Shown: piece after piece, positions 1 to 8,338 of the stretch | Layout of the letters: each line of letters begins with the position of its first letter | Position numbering within the stretch: the first letter of the stretch is position 1 | Assembly: GCA_014382445.1 (NCBI GenBank) | Contig: JACNJS010000019.1 | Coordinates: forward strand, 80,450 to 144,449 | DNA length: 64,000 bases | DNA from: Bacteroidota bacterium | Lineage (GTDB): Bacteria; Bacteroidota; Bacteroidia; Bacteroidales; F082 | Direction: 5' to 3' | Position numbers and translations under genes: made by a program | The notes under the pieces: model-generated | The model's database searches: none | Seen by the model: only the letters and a program-made list of their open reading frames with translations | Told to the model about the DNA's origin: nothing

Positions 1-341
1 GCCAAAATTAACTTTATATTGAATTTCAAATCATTAAATACTAACTGGAATTATGCACAATTTACAACTGTTCAATCACATTACATTCAGTGTTCATAAA
101 CGTTCATTTGAGTGTTTGGAGCAAAGATAAACTAAGTTCAAAATAACGTTATTTTTTGTATTAAAATGATAATTTATGATGACAATTAATACCGGAAAAA
201 AATTAGCCAGAGGTCGTCATTAATATATGGAAGGTTATCAAGCAATTTTATATGAATGGAATGGAGAGACGTAGTAAGTGCTAGCTGATATGTGTTGGAT
301 GCTTACTTATAAAGTATTATATTTAATTTCTTATTTTTTAA
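1..341. other. Gene-free left edge
   Basis: No credible open frame is visible on either strand. A minus-strand -7-like motif (CAAAGATA read on the plus strand, positions 122-129, i.e. TATCTTTG on the minus strand) could serve a gene beyond the left edge, but the minus-strand ATGs between it and the edge are all followed quickly by stops. The stretch is otherwise AT-rich without recognisable repeats or RNA structure. Confidence 0.4.
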
Positions 342-349
342 TACATTTG
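342..349 (+). promoter_or_regulatory. Candidate Bacteroidota -7 box (TACATTTG)
   Basis: TACATTTG matches the Bacteroidota -7 consensus TAnnTTTG and lies 36 bases before the ATG of the SpoIIAA-like gene. No clear -33 TTG lies at the expected distance, so the call rests on one box and its position. Confidence 0.4.
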
Positions 350-385
350 CTTTAATTAACATTTTATTAACTTAATATTACCGAT

Positions 386-766
386 ATGATAAAAATACTC
401 GACAGTACTTCAGAAAAAGTAATTGCAATTGAAATAATAGGTGGCTATGAATCCAAGGATGAAAAATCGCTTGTTAGTATGTTTGATGAAAAGCTTGCAG
501 CAGGGATAAACAAGGTTAATATGCTCATAAAAATCGACAAATTGAGTTTAACTAAGAGCAGCTGTAAAGCTATGTGGGATGATGGAATTTTTGCTTTGGA
601 GCATTTTAAACACTGTGGCCACATTGCAGTTGTAGGCGATAGTAAGGTAGAAGAATTTCTTATTAAGTCCGACAATGTTTTTTATAAAAGTGGAAAAGCA
701 GGAAGAGTTGAAAAATATTTCAACGTGGCCAATTTGGATAAAGCTATGAGTTGGATAAATGAATAG
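386..766 (+). CDS. SpoIIAA-like (STAS-fold) protein
   Basis: A 126-residue soluble protein without signal peptide or membrane segment. The pattern of an N-terminal strand ending in IEIIGGYES, a central KVNMLIKIDK strand, a helix with MWDDGIFALEHFKH and a late HIAVVGDSKVEEFL segment matches the SpoIIAA-like family (PF11964), which shares the STAS fold with anti-sigma-factor antagonists but lacks the phosphorylatable-serine context of SpoIIAA. Its partner and function are not known. It stands alone with its own candidate promoter; the next gene begins about 100 bases downstream. The family call is from recognition of the pattern; no partner-switching kinase or phosphatase gene is nearby. Confidence 0.75.
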   Translation: MIKILDSTSEKVIAIEIIGGYESKDEKSLVSMFDEKLAAGINKVNMLIKIDKLSLTKSSCKAMWDDGIFALEHFKHCGHIAVVGDSKVEEFLIKSDNVFYKSGKAGRVEKYFNVANLDKAMSWINE

Positions 767-867
767 TGTTTGATTAGTTGGAAGTTAGCGTTCATGCAGA
801 AGACAAGAGATTGACAAAGAATTAAAAAGATACTAATTATCAATAGACAACTCATAAACCAATTATC

Positions 868-3800
868 ATGAAGTCAACAATCAATTGGCAAATAATAGCC
901 GTACTAATGTTTTGTTTGCTTACCGGACTTTTTACTGAAGCCCAAACCATCAATACTAACCTTAAAGATGGTGATCCTGTTCCCGGTTGGTTTATTGATG
1001 AGGAGCCAACATACGGAATTATCAAACAAAAGTTTATTGAACACTATGGAGAGGATAAACAGAACTGGCCTTTTTTTATTTTGGAGAGTGAAAGGTTGTT
1101 TCAACAATTCCAGGAATACAACAAAACAACAATAAATCGCAAACACCCGAGATATAGTGAGTTTTTTAATAACGAGTTAGGGTTGGGCAATGATTTAACA
1201 AAAAGTTCATCATATTTGAAGCAGCATAAAAATGCATATAGAAACTATGCCATTTTAACAAATTATATAATTATTAGGTATAAAGGGTCATCAAGCGAAT
1301 GGACAACCATACAGTACGAAGGAAATCCGGCGAAGAAAACTTTCCTCGAAGCAGATAGTACTGATGGTATATTGCCCCTTGTACTATATACCTATGTATC
1401 GAACATTTTTAAACCAAAATGCCCCATTGGTATGCTCGACTGGTATTTTGAGGATGTGTTCCCGGTAATCGATTTGTTATATCAACAGGATGAGCTGGAT
1501 GATGTAATTAAAATACTTGAAAGTGTGCGGCAACACTCTAAAAAGCTTATTGATAATTATGATTTTGTTAAAGCCCAAATATGGATGGAGTCGGTTTACC
1601 AATTTATAAGCCTCTACCATTTCGAATATCTGAGACCTGAAATTGAAAATAAATATGAACGTCATTTATGGCTTAATAATCCCTATTTTGAAGAAAAACA
1701 GAAAGAAGCAATTGAACAATTCCAGCTGACTTTTGATAAGAATATTAGCAACAATCTTGGGGGGCTTTCATATAGCCTCATTTTTCCGACTAACGAATTC
1801 TGGACTCCGGAACATTCGCATGTTGGTGAATTAGTATTTGACAATTCTGGAAAAAGCGGAATTGAAATAGACGAAGAATTTGCAGGCGAATACGCTGGGC
1901 ATTCTGAAGAATTTGGTATTAACATTTCGCAGTTCTATTCTGTTGGATTTCCAATTAGCGCAAGCACAAAAGGGATTCAGGATAAAAAAGTTTTTATTGA
2001 TTCTGATGTACTTGTTAATAATCCTGAATCAACGATTTTTTCAGGAATAGATGACAGTGTGACTGCTAATGCCATTGATAGTCGGGGATCATTTACATAT
2101 GGTGAACAAAAATATTTATTTGCCTTTTCGGAAAAAACCGGCAGCTCGTTAAACTTTGTATTAAAAATGCCTCATTTGAATTACTATACATTAAATCTTA
2201 GTGGTGGGCCGGGGGAGTTTGTAGATTGTATTTCATTTGAAGAAAAGTATAAATCCGGGATTCAGAGGTTGGCAACTAATGCCTTTGTTAAAACGGTGGA
2301 TGATGTTTTAAATAACAAAACCATCGTCCCACAAATATATGGGATGAAATATGACATGAAAAGACGTACCAAAATTGCCATCGATGCCACCACATCACCA
2401 AGGGAAGTTAAAACCGATGGAAAATCAACCACGGAAATTACGGCAACACTTTTCGAATATACCCCGAACACCGATCTCCCAGCAACACCTGTTGAAGGAA
2501 AAAAGATAACATTCACAATAAATGAACAATATGGTATTACACCAGGTACGATTAATACATCCACTGTAGTTACAGATATTTACGGGGAAGCAAAAATTAT
2601 ATACACGGCACCAACGGGTGAGTCGTTGCAACAGACCAATGAACTCATTAATACAGCAACAGTTAATGTAGTATGTGAGGAATACAATGTTGAAGATTTG
2701 GCCTATATCGGTTTTGTCTCAGATAAAGGTAAAGTAAAAGTTGACCCTCCCTTTGGCGGCATAGAATCGAGGGAGGGAATAGTACCGCCCGACTCACGGT
2801 TCCCTGCATTAATCACTGTTTACTTAGAAGATGACAGGTTACAACCAATGCCAAATACTAAAGTTGATATTAAAATTATAGGTGACAAGCCACTAGGCAT
2901 ATTAAGAAGTGATGATGGACAGGAAGGTATTGATTTAAGCCTTGTCTCTGACCCAATGGGTGACCTGGAATTCCAATATTTCTATAATGTGGAAAACCCT
3001 CCGGATAAACCCGTAACCGAGATCATCGAAATAAAAACAGCAGAGATGTCCATGCCACTTAGGGCATATGTGTCCATTGGGTTAAACCTGGTATTTGAAA
3101 TAGTTGAAAATGCTTATGAAGGCAAAGGAATAGTAAATGCAGGTGAGAAAATACCATTGCGCATTAGGGTTAAAGATATATGGTATCCAAAACTCGATCT
3201 GGCCCCAATATTACAATATTGGGGTAGTGGTAACAAAGCAGGAAACACAAGGCTGGATGTTAAGTTGGAAATTGAAAACATAAGCACTGTTCCCAAATAT
3301 TTTCTTGAACAGGTAAAACTTGAAAACTACCCTGAAGAACCCTTTGTCCATGAAATGAATGTCAGATCTTTTAAGGATAAAAAAGTATATAATATGCTAT
3401 GGTTACCAGAATATTCATTGGAGGATTATAAGGGCTATCCAAGAATAACCCCGACCACTGTTGGCACTCATTACTATGAAGCACAAGTTACACTGGTTGA
3501 CAATGAAGGTGAAGGGGTTTTCCCTTCAAAGCATCCGGCAAGGAAAGCATTGTTTAATATTCAAACCGGGTTGCCAGCTGATGCAATGCAAATATTTTTC
3601 ATCAGCAACCCCTTTGCCACAGATACCAAAGATGCTAAATTACTTGCCACTGCGTTGGATATTATGGGTTTTGGAGCAATCCTTTCGGTTACGGACGCAT
3701 TATACAAAATAAACAATGGTGATGTTGAAGGACTATATTCTGCTTTGTTTTCAGAAGTGAAAGGGGTAATCTTTGAGAAGGTAGGAGATGCGTCGGCATA

Positions 3801-4272
3801 CAATGAGTTGGCTGTGGATCTATATTCGGGAATGGCCCTGGCCGAAAAAGTTGGTTTTGAAATAATGCATGATAAAACAGGTGCTTTGACCGAAATGGAG
3901 GGTAAAATTTTCAAGAGTCTGTATAGTTCTTTTAAATGGAATCCCGGACAACTTGTTGTGCTAATGGGTGATGGGAATCAAATACTGATAGAGGAAGTCG
4001 AACTATCCCCAAAAGATAAGGAGATCAATATGGTTATATCGGCATTTAATCTTGAAAACAAAGATAGCGCTAAGAGCGATGCTGGAAATCCGGATATCCT
4101 GTTACAGGCAATGGAAAACAATAAGCATGTAATCCCGGTTACGGAAAACAAATATATAAGGGATGAAAAAAGGAATACAACTTCGCTTAAAAGCGGAAAT
4201 GTAAGTATTTACGTCATTCCTGCCACAATGAAGGTTCGGTCGGAGGGAGCTTTAGTAATGAAGAGGTATTAG
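868..4272 (+). CDS. Large secreted protein with Ig-like (Big_1/invasin-type) modules
   Basis: A 1134-residue protein opening with a signal peptide (about residues 1-26, hydrophobic core VLMFCLLTGLF, ending TEAQT), so exported. Residues of roughly 500-600 look like a Big_1/invasin-type immunoglobulin module: IDATTSPREVKTDGKSTTEI, then a G-x-A-x-I-x-Y-T-A-P ending. A second, weaker module follows (SRFPALITVYLEDDRLQPMP through DPMGDLEFQYFY). The N-terminal 450 residues and the C-terminal 400 have no family I recognise. There is no obvious C-terminal type IX sorting domain or transmembrane anchor. It is transcribed alone; the gene to its right is convergent. Possible roles are surface adhesion or a structural secreted protein; this is inference from the Ig-like modules only. 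Confidence 0.6.
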   Translation: MKSTINWQIIAVLMFCLLTGLFTEAQTINTNLKDGDPVPGWFIDEEPTYGIIKQKFIEHYGEDKQNWPFFILESERLFQQFQEYNKTTINRKHPRYSEFFNNELGLGNDLTKSSSYLKQHKNAYRNYAILTNYIIIRYKGSSSEWTTIQYEGNPAKKTFLEADSTDGILPLVLYTYVSNIFKPKCPIGMLDWYFEDVFPVIDLLYQQDELDDVIKILESVRQHSKKLIDNYDFVKAQIWMESVYQFISLYHFEYLRPEIENKYERHLWLNNPYFEEKQKEAIEQFQLTFDKNISNNLGGLSYSLIFPTNEFWTPEHSHVGELVFDNSGKSGIEIDEEFAGEYAGHSEEFGINISQFYSVGFPISASTKGIQDKKVFIDSDVLVNNPESTIFSGIDDSVTANAIDSRGSFTYGEQKYLFAFSEKTGSSLNFVLKMPHLNYYTLNLSGGPGEFVDCISFEEKYKSGIQRLATNAFVKTVDDVLNNKTIVPQIYGMKYDMKRRTKIAIDATTSPREVKTDGKSTTEITATLFEYTPNTDLPATPVEGKKITFTINEQYGITPGTINTSTVVTDIYGEAKIIYTAPTGESLQQTNELINTATVNVVCEEYNVEDLAYIGFVSDKGKVKVDPPFGGIESREGIVPPDSRFPALITVYLEDDRLQPMPNTKVDIKIIGDKPLGILRSDDGQEGIDLSLVSDPMGDLEFQYFYNVENPPDKPVTEIIEIKTAEMSMPLRAYVSIGLNLVFEIVENAYEGKGIVNAGEKIPLRIRVKDIWYPKLDLAPILQYWGSGNKAGNTRLDVKLEIENISTVPKYFLEQVKLENYPEEPFVHEMNVRSFKDKKVYNMLWLPEYSLEDYKGYPRITPTTVGTHYYEAQVTLVDNEGEGVFPSKHPARKALFNIQTGLPADAMQIFFISNPFATDTKDAKLLATALDIMGFGAILSVTDALYKINNGDVEGLYSALFSEVKGVIFEKVGDASAYNELAVDLYSGMALAEKVGFEIMHDKTGALTEMEGKIFKSLYSSFKWNPGQLVVLMGDGNQILIEEVELSPKDKEINMVISAFNLENKDSAKSDAGNPDILLQAMENNKHVIPVTENKYIRDEKRNTTSLKSGNVSIYVIPATMKVRSEGALVMKRY

Positions 4273-4526
4273 ATGTGAAGGATTTGATTTTTGGAGTTTA
4301 TATAAATTATTTCCTCTACATATATTTTATTACGTTGATAAATAATAGATTAACAAAAAAGTAGGAAATGCTAACAAAGCATAAAAATAATAGCCAGTTC
4401 AATGGTAAATTCAAGGATTGTAGATCGCTTCAATTTTCTTGTAACTTGACAGGAATGAAGCCTGCAAGCGGCTACTATTATTATACTAAAAGTTGGAAGT
4501 AATTAGCTGCAAAATTTCTGTCTACT

Positions 4527-4566
4527 AACTTCGACTTCGGACCTCCGACTTCGGACTTCAAACTTC
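4527..4566. repeat. Short CTTCGGA-type direct repeats in a gene-free stretch
   Basis: The 311-base gap between two convergent genes (4273-4583) has no coding frame. Its right end carries degenerate direct repeats of ACTTCGGAC/ACTTCGACT/ACTTCAAACT type, about 9-10 bases per unit over 40 bases. The rest of the gap is AT-rich, and I see no strong terminator hairpin in it. Confidence 0.5.
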
Positions 4567-4583
4567 AATCACCAATATCAAAA

Positions 4584-5420
4584 TTATCTTCTATAAACCT
4601 CTCCTGATCCGTTACTTCTGACATCAACTTTGGTAGGGGTTCCATGATAAGTAAGGTCGCCGGAACCATTAAGTGTAACCTGAAGTTTCTCCACCACATT
4701 TAGTATAATATCAGCAGATCCTGAATTCGTTACAGATGCATTAACTGACGTAAGATTATACGCATTAAGGTCTCCTGAACCAGCCTGACTAACCATTAAG
4801 TTATTGGTTTTTCCTTTCAACTCAATATCTCCCGAACCTGAATTTTTTACTAAACAATTTTCAAGTTTCAAACCTTCGGCTTCAATATCTCCCGATCCGG
4901 AAAGAGAAACCTTAAAATTACCCTTAACGCCGTTAAGCTCAGTATCTCCCGATCCGTTCACGTTAAGTTCAAGATTGCTTACATCCAAATCAGCATCCAA
5001 ATCACCTGAACCGCTAATTCCAATAACTAAGTCATTAGCGTTAAATATTTCTTTAAAAGTTATATCTCCAGAGCCGGAGTTCTTCAACATTACAAGTTCA
5101 GGAAGTGTAATATATACTTCTAGTACACTAATTGAACGAATTCCCCTACCCTTTACATCAATTTCAAGGACACCATTGTTTACAGTGGTTTCGACTAACT
5201 CCAGTAAATTTTCATCGGTTTTTACTATTACTGAAGTGCTACCCTGACTAATGAACAGATCAGCAGAACATGTTAATTTAATACCGGTAAAATCTTCAGT
5301 ATTTCTTTCTTGAGTTTTTATATTGCCATTACCTTTAATTTGTGAATAGGCATGACCGGCCACAATAATTAAAACTATTACAATAATGAGTTTTGCGTTT
5401 ATTTTTTTTAGAGTTTTCAT
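4584..5420 (-). CDS. Exported DUF2807 (GIN-domain) beta-helix protein
   Basis: A 278-residue protein with a signal peptide (residues 1-26, core LIIVIVLIIVAGHAYS). The body is the DUF2807 putative adhesin-head GIN domain (PF10988): it carries about nine copies of a GSGD/GSAD/GSGE turn motif (SGSGDITF, SGSGDLDA, NGSGDTEL, SGSGDIEA, NSGSGDIELK and so on), spaced about 20 residues, as expected for coils of a parallel beta-helix. Members are common in Bacteroidota and usually exported; a molecular role is not established. It is the last gene of a four-gene leftward unit headed by an ECF sigma factor, 81 bases after the preceding gene, suggesting envelope-related output of that sigma system. Confidence 0.85.
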   Translation of the reverse strand: MKTLKKINAKLIIVIVLIIVAGHAYSQIKGNGNIKTQERNTEDFTGIKLTCSADLFISQGSTSVIVKTDENLLELVETTVNNGVLEIDVKGRGIRSISVLEVYITLPELVMLKNSGSGDITFKEIFNANDLVIGISGSGDLDADLDVSNLELNVNGSGDTELNGVKGNFKVSLSGSGDIEAEGLKLENCLVKNSGSGDIELKGKTNNLMVSQAGSGDLNAYNLTSVNASVTNSGSADIILNVVEKLQVTLNGSGDLTYHGTPTKVDVRSNGSGEVYRR

Positions 5421-5501
5421 TTTGATAATATTATTTGATAAATTATTGATTTACTAATAGTTATTACATAACTTACTAATGAATATTTCCACTGTTTACT
5501 C

Positions 5502-6569
5502 TCATTTAGCAGTGATATTAACAGCGCCATATTCACTTTTTAATGTTACAGATGATTTGGGAGTAGTTCCACTGCCAATAACCCCTTTTATTACTTTTGA
5601 AAAATGACTTTCATTCATGTAAGAAATTTTCGCTAATTCATCTGGGTATTTAATGCTACAATACTCACCCTCAGCAATAAAGCTGTAAGTTGCTCCTTTA
5701 TCAAAATTTAGTGCAATAGCACCAAATTCGTTAGTTATTGATACTGACGAAAAATCTTTGTCAACATATCCAATACTTAAGTTACCGTATTCGGTTACAG
5801 CTAAAAGCGATTCGGTAATATTTTGTATTTCAAGATTAGAAAAACTAGTTCTGGCATCAATTTTTTCAACATAACCAATTTTGGAATGACCGCCTTCTAA
5901 TTCAATTGATAGAGATTTTGATTCATCAATATTAACATCGGAGTATTCTGATTCGATGGTAAGATTTTCTGATTTATGTATTCGAAACTGTGAATAACTT
6001 ATTTCCAAATCGCCAACTGTAATATTCTTTATAACACCCTCGCCAAAATTCAATTCCAATTCATTTTCAATATTACTTAGTGATACTATCTCAAGACTCC
6101 CGTACTCACTTGATATTTTTGCCGGGCCCGAAACGTGCTCAATATAGGCATTACCAAACTTATGTTCCATATCAAGGCTAATTGTTTCAGGCATAAAGAT
6201 ATCAAAGTCAATAGTTACCTTTATACTTTTATCTCCAAATTTCTTTTGGTTTAAATCACATCTGGCAATAACTTCATCCATATTGCCTTTAACATCAATT
6301 ATAATGCTGCTAATAATTTTTTCAGCCTTTTGAACATTATCAGTTTTAACTTTTACAGTTACTTTAACTGATATTGCATTTTGGTCCCAGTTCTTACAAC
6401 GAACATTGCCAAACTCATGATCGACAATGAGTTTTGCGTTTTCATTGATTTCAAATTTTTTGTCTACTACAACTTTATCTATCCATTCATCAGAATATAA
6501 ATTTGATATTATTCCTGAAAACAGAAAAATAAAAATGGTTGCGAAAACTTTAATAAGTAAATTTTTCAT
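5502..6569 (-). CDS. Exported DUF4097-like beta-helix protein
   Basis: A 355-residue protein with an N-terminal signal peptide (hydrophobic stretch VFATIFIFLFSGIIS). The body has strand-rich repeats with recurrent SEYG/NEFG/HKFGN/TEYGN turns (for example KISSEYGSLEIVSL, AVTEYGNLSIGYV, TLKSEYGAVNITAK), as seen in DUF4097-type beta-helix proteins. It differs from the downstream DUF2807 gene in repeat motif but has the same architecture, so the two look like partners. It begins 16 bases after the membrane-protein gene in the same operon. Function unknown; an envelope or surface role is inferred from export and operon context. Confidence 0.7.
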   Translation of the reverse strand: MKNLLIKVFATIFIFLFSGIISNLYSDEWIDKVVVDKKFEINENAKLIVDHEFGNVRCKNWDQNAISVKVTVKVKTDNVQKAEKIISSIIIDVKGNMDEVIARCDLNQKKFGDKSIKVTIDFDIFMPETISLDMEHKFGNAYIEHVSGPAKISSEYGSLEIVSLSNIENELELNFGEGVIKNITVGDLEISYSQFRIHKSENLTIESEYSDVNIDESKSLSIELEGGHSKIGYVEKIDARTSFSNLEIQNITESLLAVTEYGNLSIGYVDKDFSSVSITNEFGAIALNFDKGATYSFIAEGEYCSIKYPDELAKISYMNESHFSKVIKGVIGSGTTPKSSVTLKSEYGAVNITAK

Positions 6570-6585
6570 TTTTTCTGATTTTTAA

Positions 6586-7152
6586 TTAATAATTTGTAAA
6601 CATGCTTCCTGCATGATATCCGCGCTGAGCATTGTCCAATTGCTCAATTAAATTGTCAACTACTGTAACTTTCATTTTTTTGTTGCTTACAATTGCTGCA
6701 TTAAGCTTTTCACATTGTGGATTCTTCATATACTCTTTTTCAATTGCGGCAAGGTTTGCATCAAGTTTTTCAAGTTTATTTTGAGCTTTAACTTTAAGTC
6801 TTTCCGATTCTTCTTCTGACTGAGCATATTCATCTATTTGATTAAGGCGGGTCATGGTTAATTCGTCGTAATAGGTTTGTACCTTATTTAGTTCTTCAGA
6901 GTACAGGATTTGAGTGATGTATGAATTATCATTACTGTTTTTATTGCTTATGGTTACAATAAGATATGAAGTGGCGATTAATAGAAGGAACGCAGCAGCT
7001 ATTTTAGCTAAAGTATAGAGCTGAATCTTTTTTGATTTAGTAGTATTAGTGTTTTTCAATCTACTAATGAATCTGGTTTTATGCCCCTGCTCAGGTTCCT
7101 GATCATTGAAATACGCCAGATTATCCTTAATTTTATTTTCTAAATCAAACAT
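6586..7152 (-). CDS. Single-pass membrane protein of the sigma operon, candidate anti-sigma factor
   Basis: A 188-residue protein with a charged cytoplasmic N-terminus (about 47 residues), one transmembrane segment (about 48-68, IAAAFLLLIATSYLIVTI) and a helical, Glu/Lys-rich C-terminal part (about 90-170) probably forming a coiled coil outside the membrane. It lies 28 bases downstream of the ECF sigma gene. That position and topology are typical of anti-sigma factors, but I see no recognisable zinc-binding anti-sigma motif (H-x3-C-x2-C), so the assignment is positional inference. It could instead be a sensor or scaffold for the two exported beta-helix proteins that follow. Confidence 0.55.
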   Translation of the reverse strand: MFDLENKIKDNLAYFNDQEPEQGHKTRFISRLKNTNTTKSKKIQLYTLAKIAAAFLLLIATSYLIVTISNKNSNDNSYITQILYSEELNKVQTYYDELTMTRLNQIDEYAQSEEESERLKVKAQNKLEKLDANLAAIEKEYMKNPQCEKLNAAIVSNKKMKVTVVDNLIEQLDNAQRGYHAGSMFTNY

Positions 7153-7180
7153 GATTTTATCATTTATAATATAACATATG

Positions 7181-7741
7181 CTAATCCCTTGATTTTATAA
7201 TTTCTTCCAATAGTTTACGTTTTGCTCTTAAGTACCTAACTCTTACATTATTATACGGTATATTAAGAATTTGAGAAATTTCTTGATGGTCATAACCTTC
7301 AAAAAGATGAAGGACCAAGACAATTTTATAATTTTTGGAAATGCGTTTAATTGCCATTCTCACTTCGTCCAACTGAAATTGAATATTTTCAAAATCATGA
7401 TCATAATTTTCCACAGGAACTTCAACTACTTCTTCATTAAAAGGTATTTCATGATCGATTTTTTTAATTGAATCTATCGACTTATTAACGACTATCCGCT
7501 TAAGCCACGCACCAAAGCTACTCCTCCACTCAAAAGTGGTAACCTTTGTAAATGCATCCAGAAATGCCTCCTGCATAATATCTTCTGCAATAAATGGATC
7601 ATTAACTATTCGTAAACTTGTATTATACATCGTACTATAATATAGATCGTAAATTTCCATTTGAGCATTTCTGTCATTCAAAGCACAGGCTTCTACAAGT
7701 TCCTTATGCTTATTAATCACGTATTTACTGTTTTTTTGCAT
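7181..7741 (-). CDS. ECF-type RNA polymerase sigma factor
   Basis: A 186-residue sigma-70 family protein with only regions 2 and 4, as in ECF factors. Region 2 is at about 22-90 (core YDLYYSTMYNTSLRIVND then AEDIMQEAFLDAF, with conserved D-I-x-Q-E-x-F). Region 4 is at about 125-180 (NYKIVLVLHLFEGYDHQEIS then IPYNNVRVRYLRAKRKL, the DNA-binding helix-turn-helix). It is the first gene of a leftward unit with a membrane protein and two exported beta-helix proteins, the probable regulon core. A TATATTTG -7-like box lies 23 bases before its ATG, so basal transcription could be driven by the housekeeping sigma factor. Confidence 0.93.
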   Translation of the reverse strand: MQKNSKYVINKHKELVEACALNDRNAQMEIYDLYYSTMYNTSLRIVNDPFIAEDIMQEAFLDAFTKVTTFEWRSSFGAWLKRIVVNKSIDSIKKIDHEIPFNEEVVEVPVENYDHDFENIQFQLDEVRMAIKRISKNYKIVLVLHLFEGYDHQEISQILNIPYNNVRVRYLRAKRKLLEEIIKSRD

Positions 7742-7763
7742 TTATATCCTACCTAACGACTAT

Positions 7764-7771
7764 CAAATATA
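7764..7771 (-). promoter_or_regulatory. Candidate -7 box of the sigma-factor operon
   Basis: CAAATATA on the plus strand reads TATATTTG on the minus strand, matching TAnnTTTG, 23 bases upstream of the ECF sigma ATG. No convincing -33 element accompanies it. Confidence 0.4.
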
Positions 7772-7997
7772 TCAAATGTTACACTTTTTTTGATTTATTT
7801 TATTGGATATTGAAAAGTGAATTTATTCTTACTTTTTTATGATAAAATGTTTTAAATCATTGTATTACTGAGCTTTGCACTACTTTTCACGATTACCTTA
7901 CAGTTTTTGCTGATAAATTTTATACAAAAAACGGTAATATAATAAGAGTTTTAGAAATTATTTTGATAATAAGACGACCAAACAAAAAGAAATATAC

Positions 7998-8005
7998 TAC
8001 CTTTG
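7998..8005 (+). promoter_or_regulatory. Candidate -7 box of the cold-shock gene
   Basis: TACCTTTG matches the Bacteroidota -7 consensus and lies 28 bases before the ATG of the cold-shock gene. The -33 region is weak. Confidence 0.45.
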
Positions 8006-8033
8006 CCAACTTTAAATATTTATAATTATAGCA

Positions 8034-8225
8034 ATGAAAAAAGGTACAGTAAAATTCTTCAATAATTCAAAAGGTTACGGATTTGTAACAGATGAAGAAT
8101 CAAATAATGAGTATTTCGTACACGTCTCCGGTTTAATTGATGAAGTTAATGAAGGTGATGCGGTAGAATTTGAATTAAAAGATGGTAAAAAAGGTTTAAA
8201 TGCAGTTAATGTTAAAGTAATTTAA
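8034..8225 (+). CDS. Cold-shock domain protein (CspA family)
   Basis: A 63-residue single cold-shock domain with the RNP1-like motif KGYGFV (residues about 14-19) and RNP2-like YFVHVS (about 27-32), beginning with the classic KGTVKFFNNSKGYGF. It binds single-stranded nucleic acid in the cytoplasm and acts as an RNA chaperone in known relatives. It is slightly shorter than E. coli CspA (70 residues) and has VSGL where many have FSAI. It is monocistronic, with its own -7 box upstream and a strong hairpin terminator 31 bases after the stop. Confidence 0.95.
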   Translation: MKKGTVKFFNNSKGYGFVTDEESNNEYFVHVSGLIDEVNEGDAVEFELKDGKKGLNAVNVKVI

Positions 8226-8255
8226 TATTTATTTTTAAATTTTTATCAAAAAAAA

Positions 8256-8287
8256 GAGGCTGTCTCAAATGAGGCAGCCTCTTTTTT
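8256..8287 (+). terminator. Rho-independent terminator after the cold-shock gene
   Basis: GAGGCTG at 8256-8262 pairs with CAGCCTC at 8275-8281, extended inward by CTC/GAG around an AAAT loop. The stem is followed by a T run and preceded by an A run, so it could also end transcription from the convergent porin-like gene. Confidence 0.9.
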
Positions 8288-8338
8288 TACGTCTATTATC
8301 AACTTGTTAAGCGAACATAAATTTCCCAAAAACTGTTT

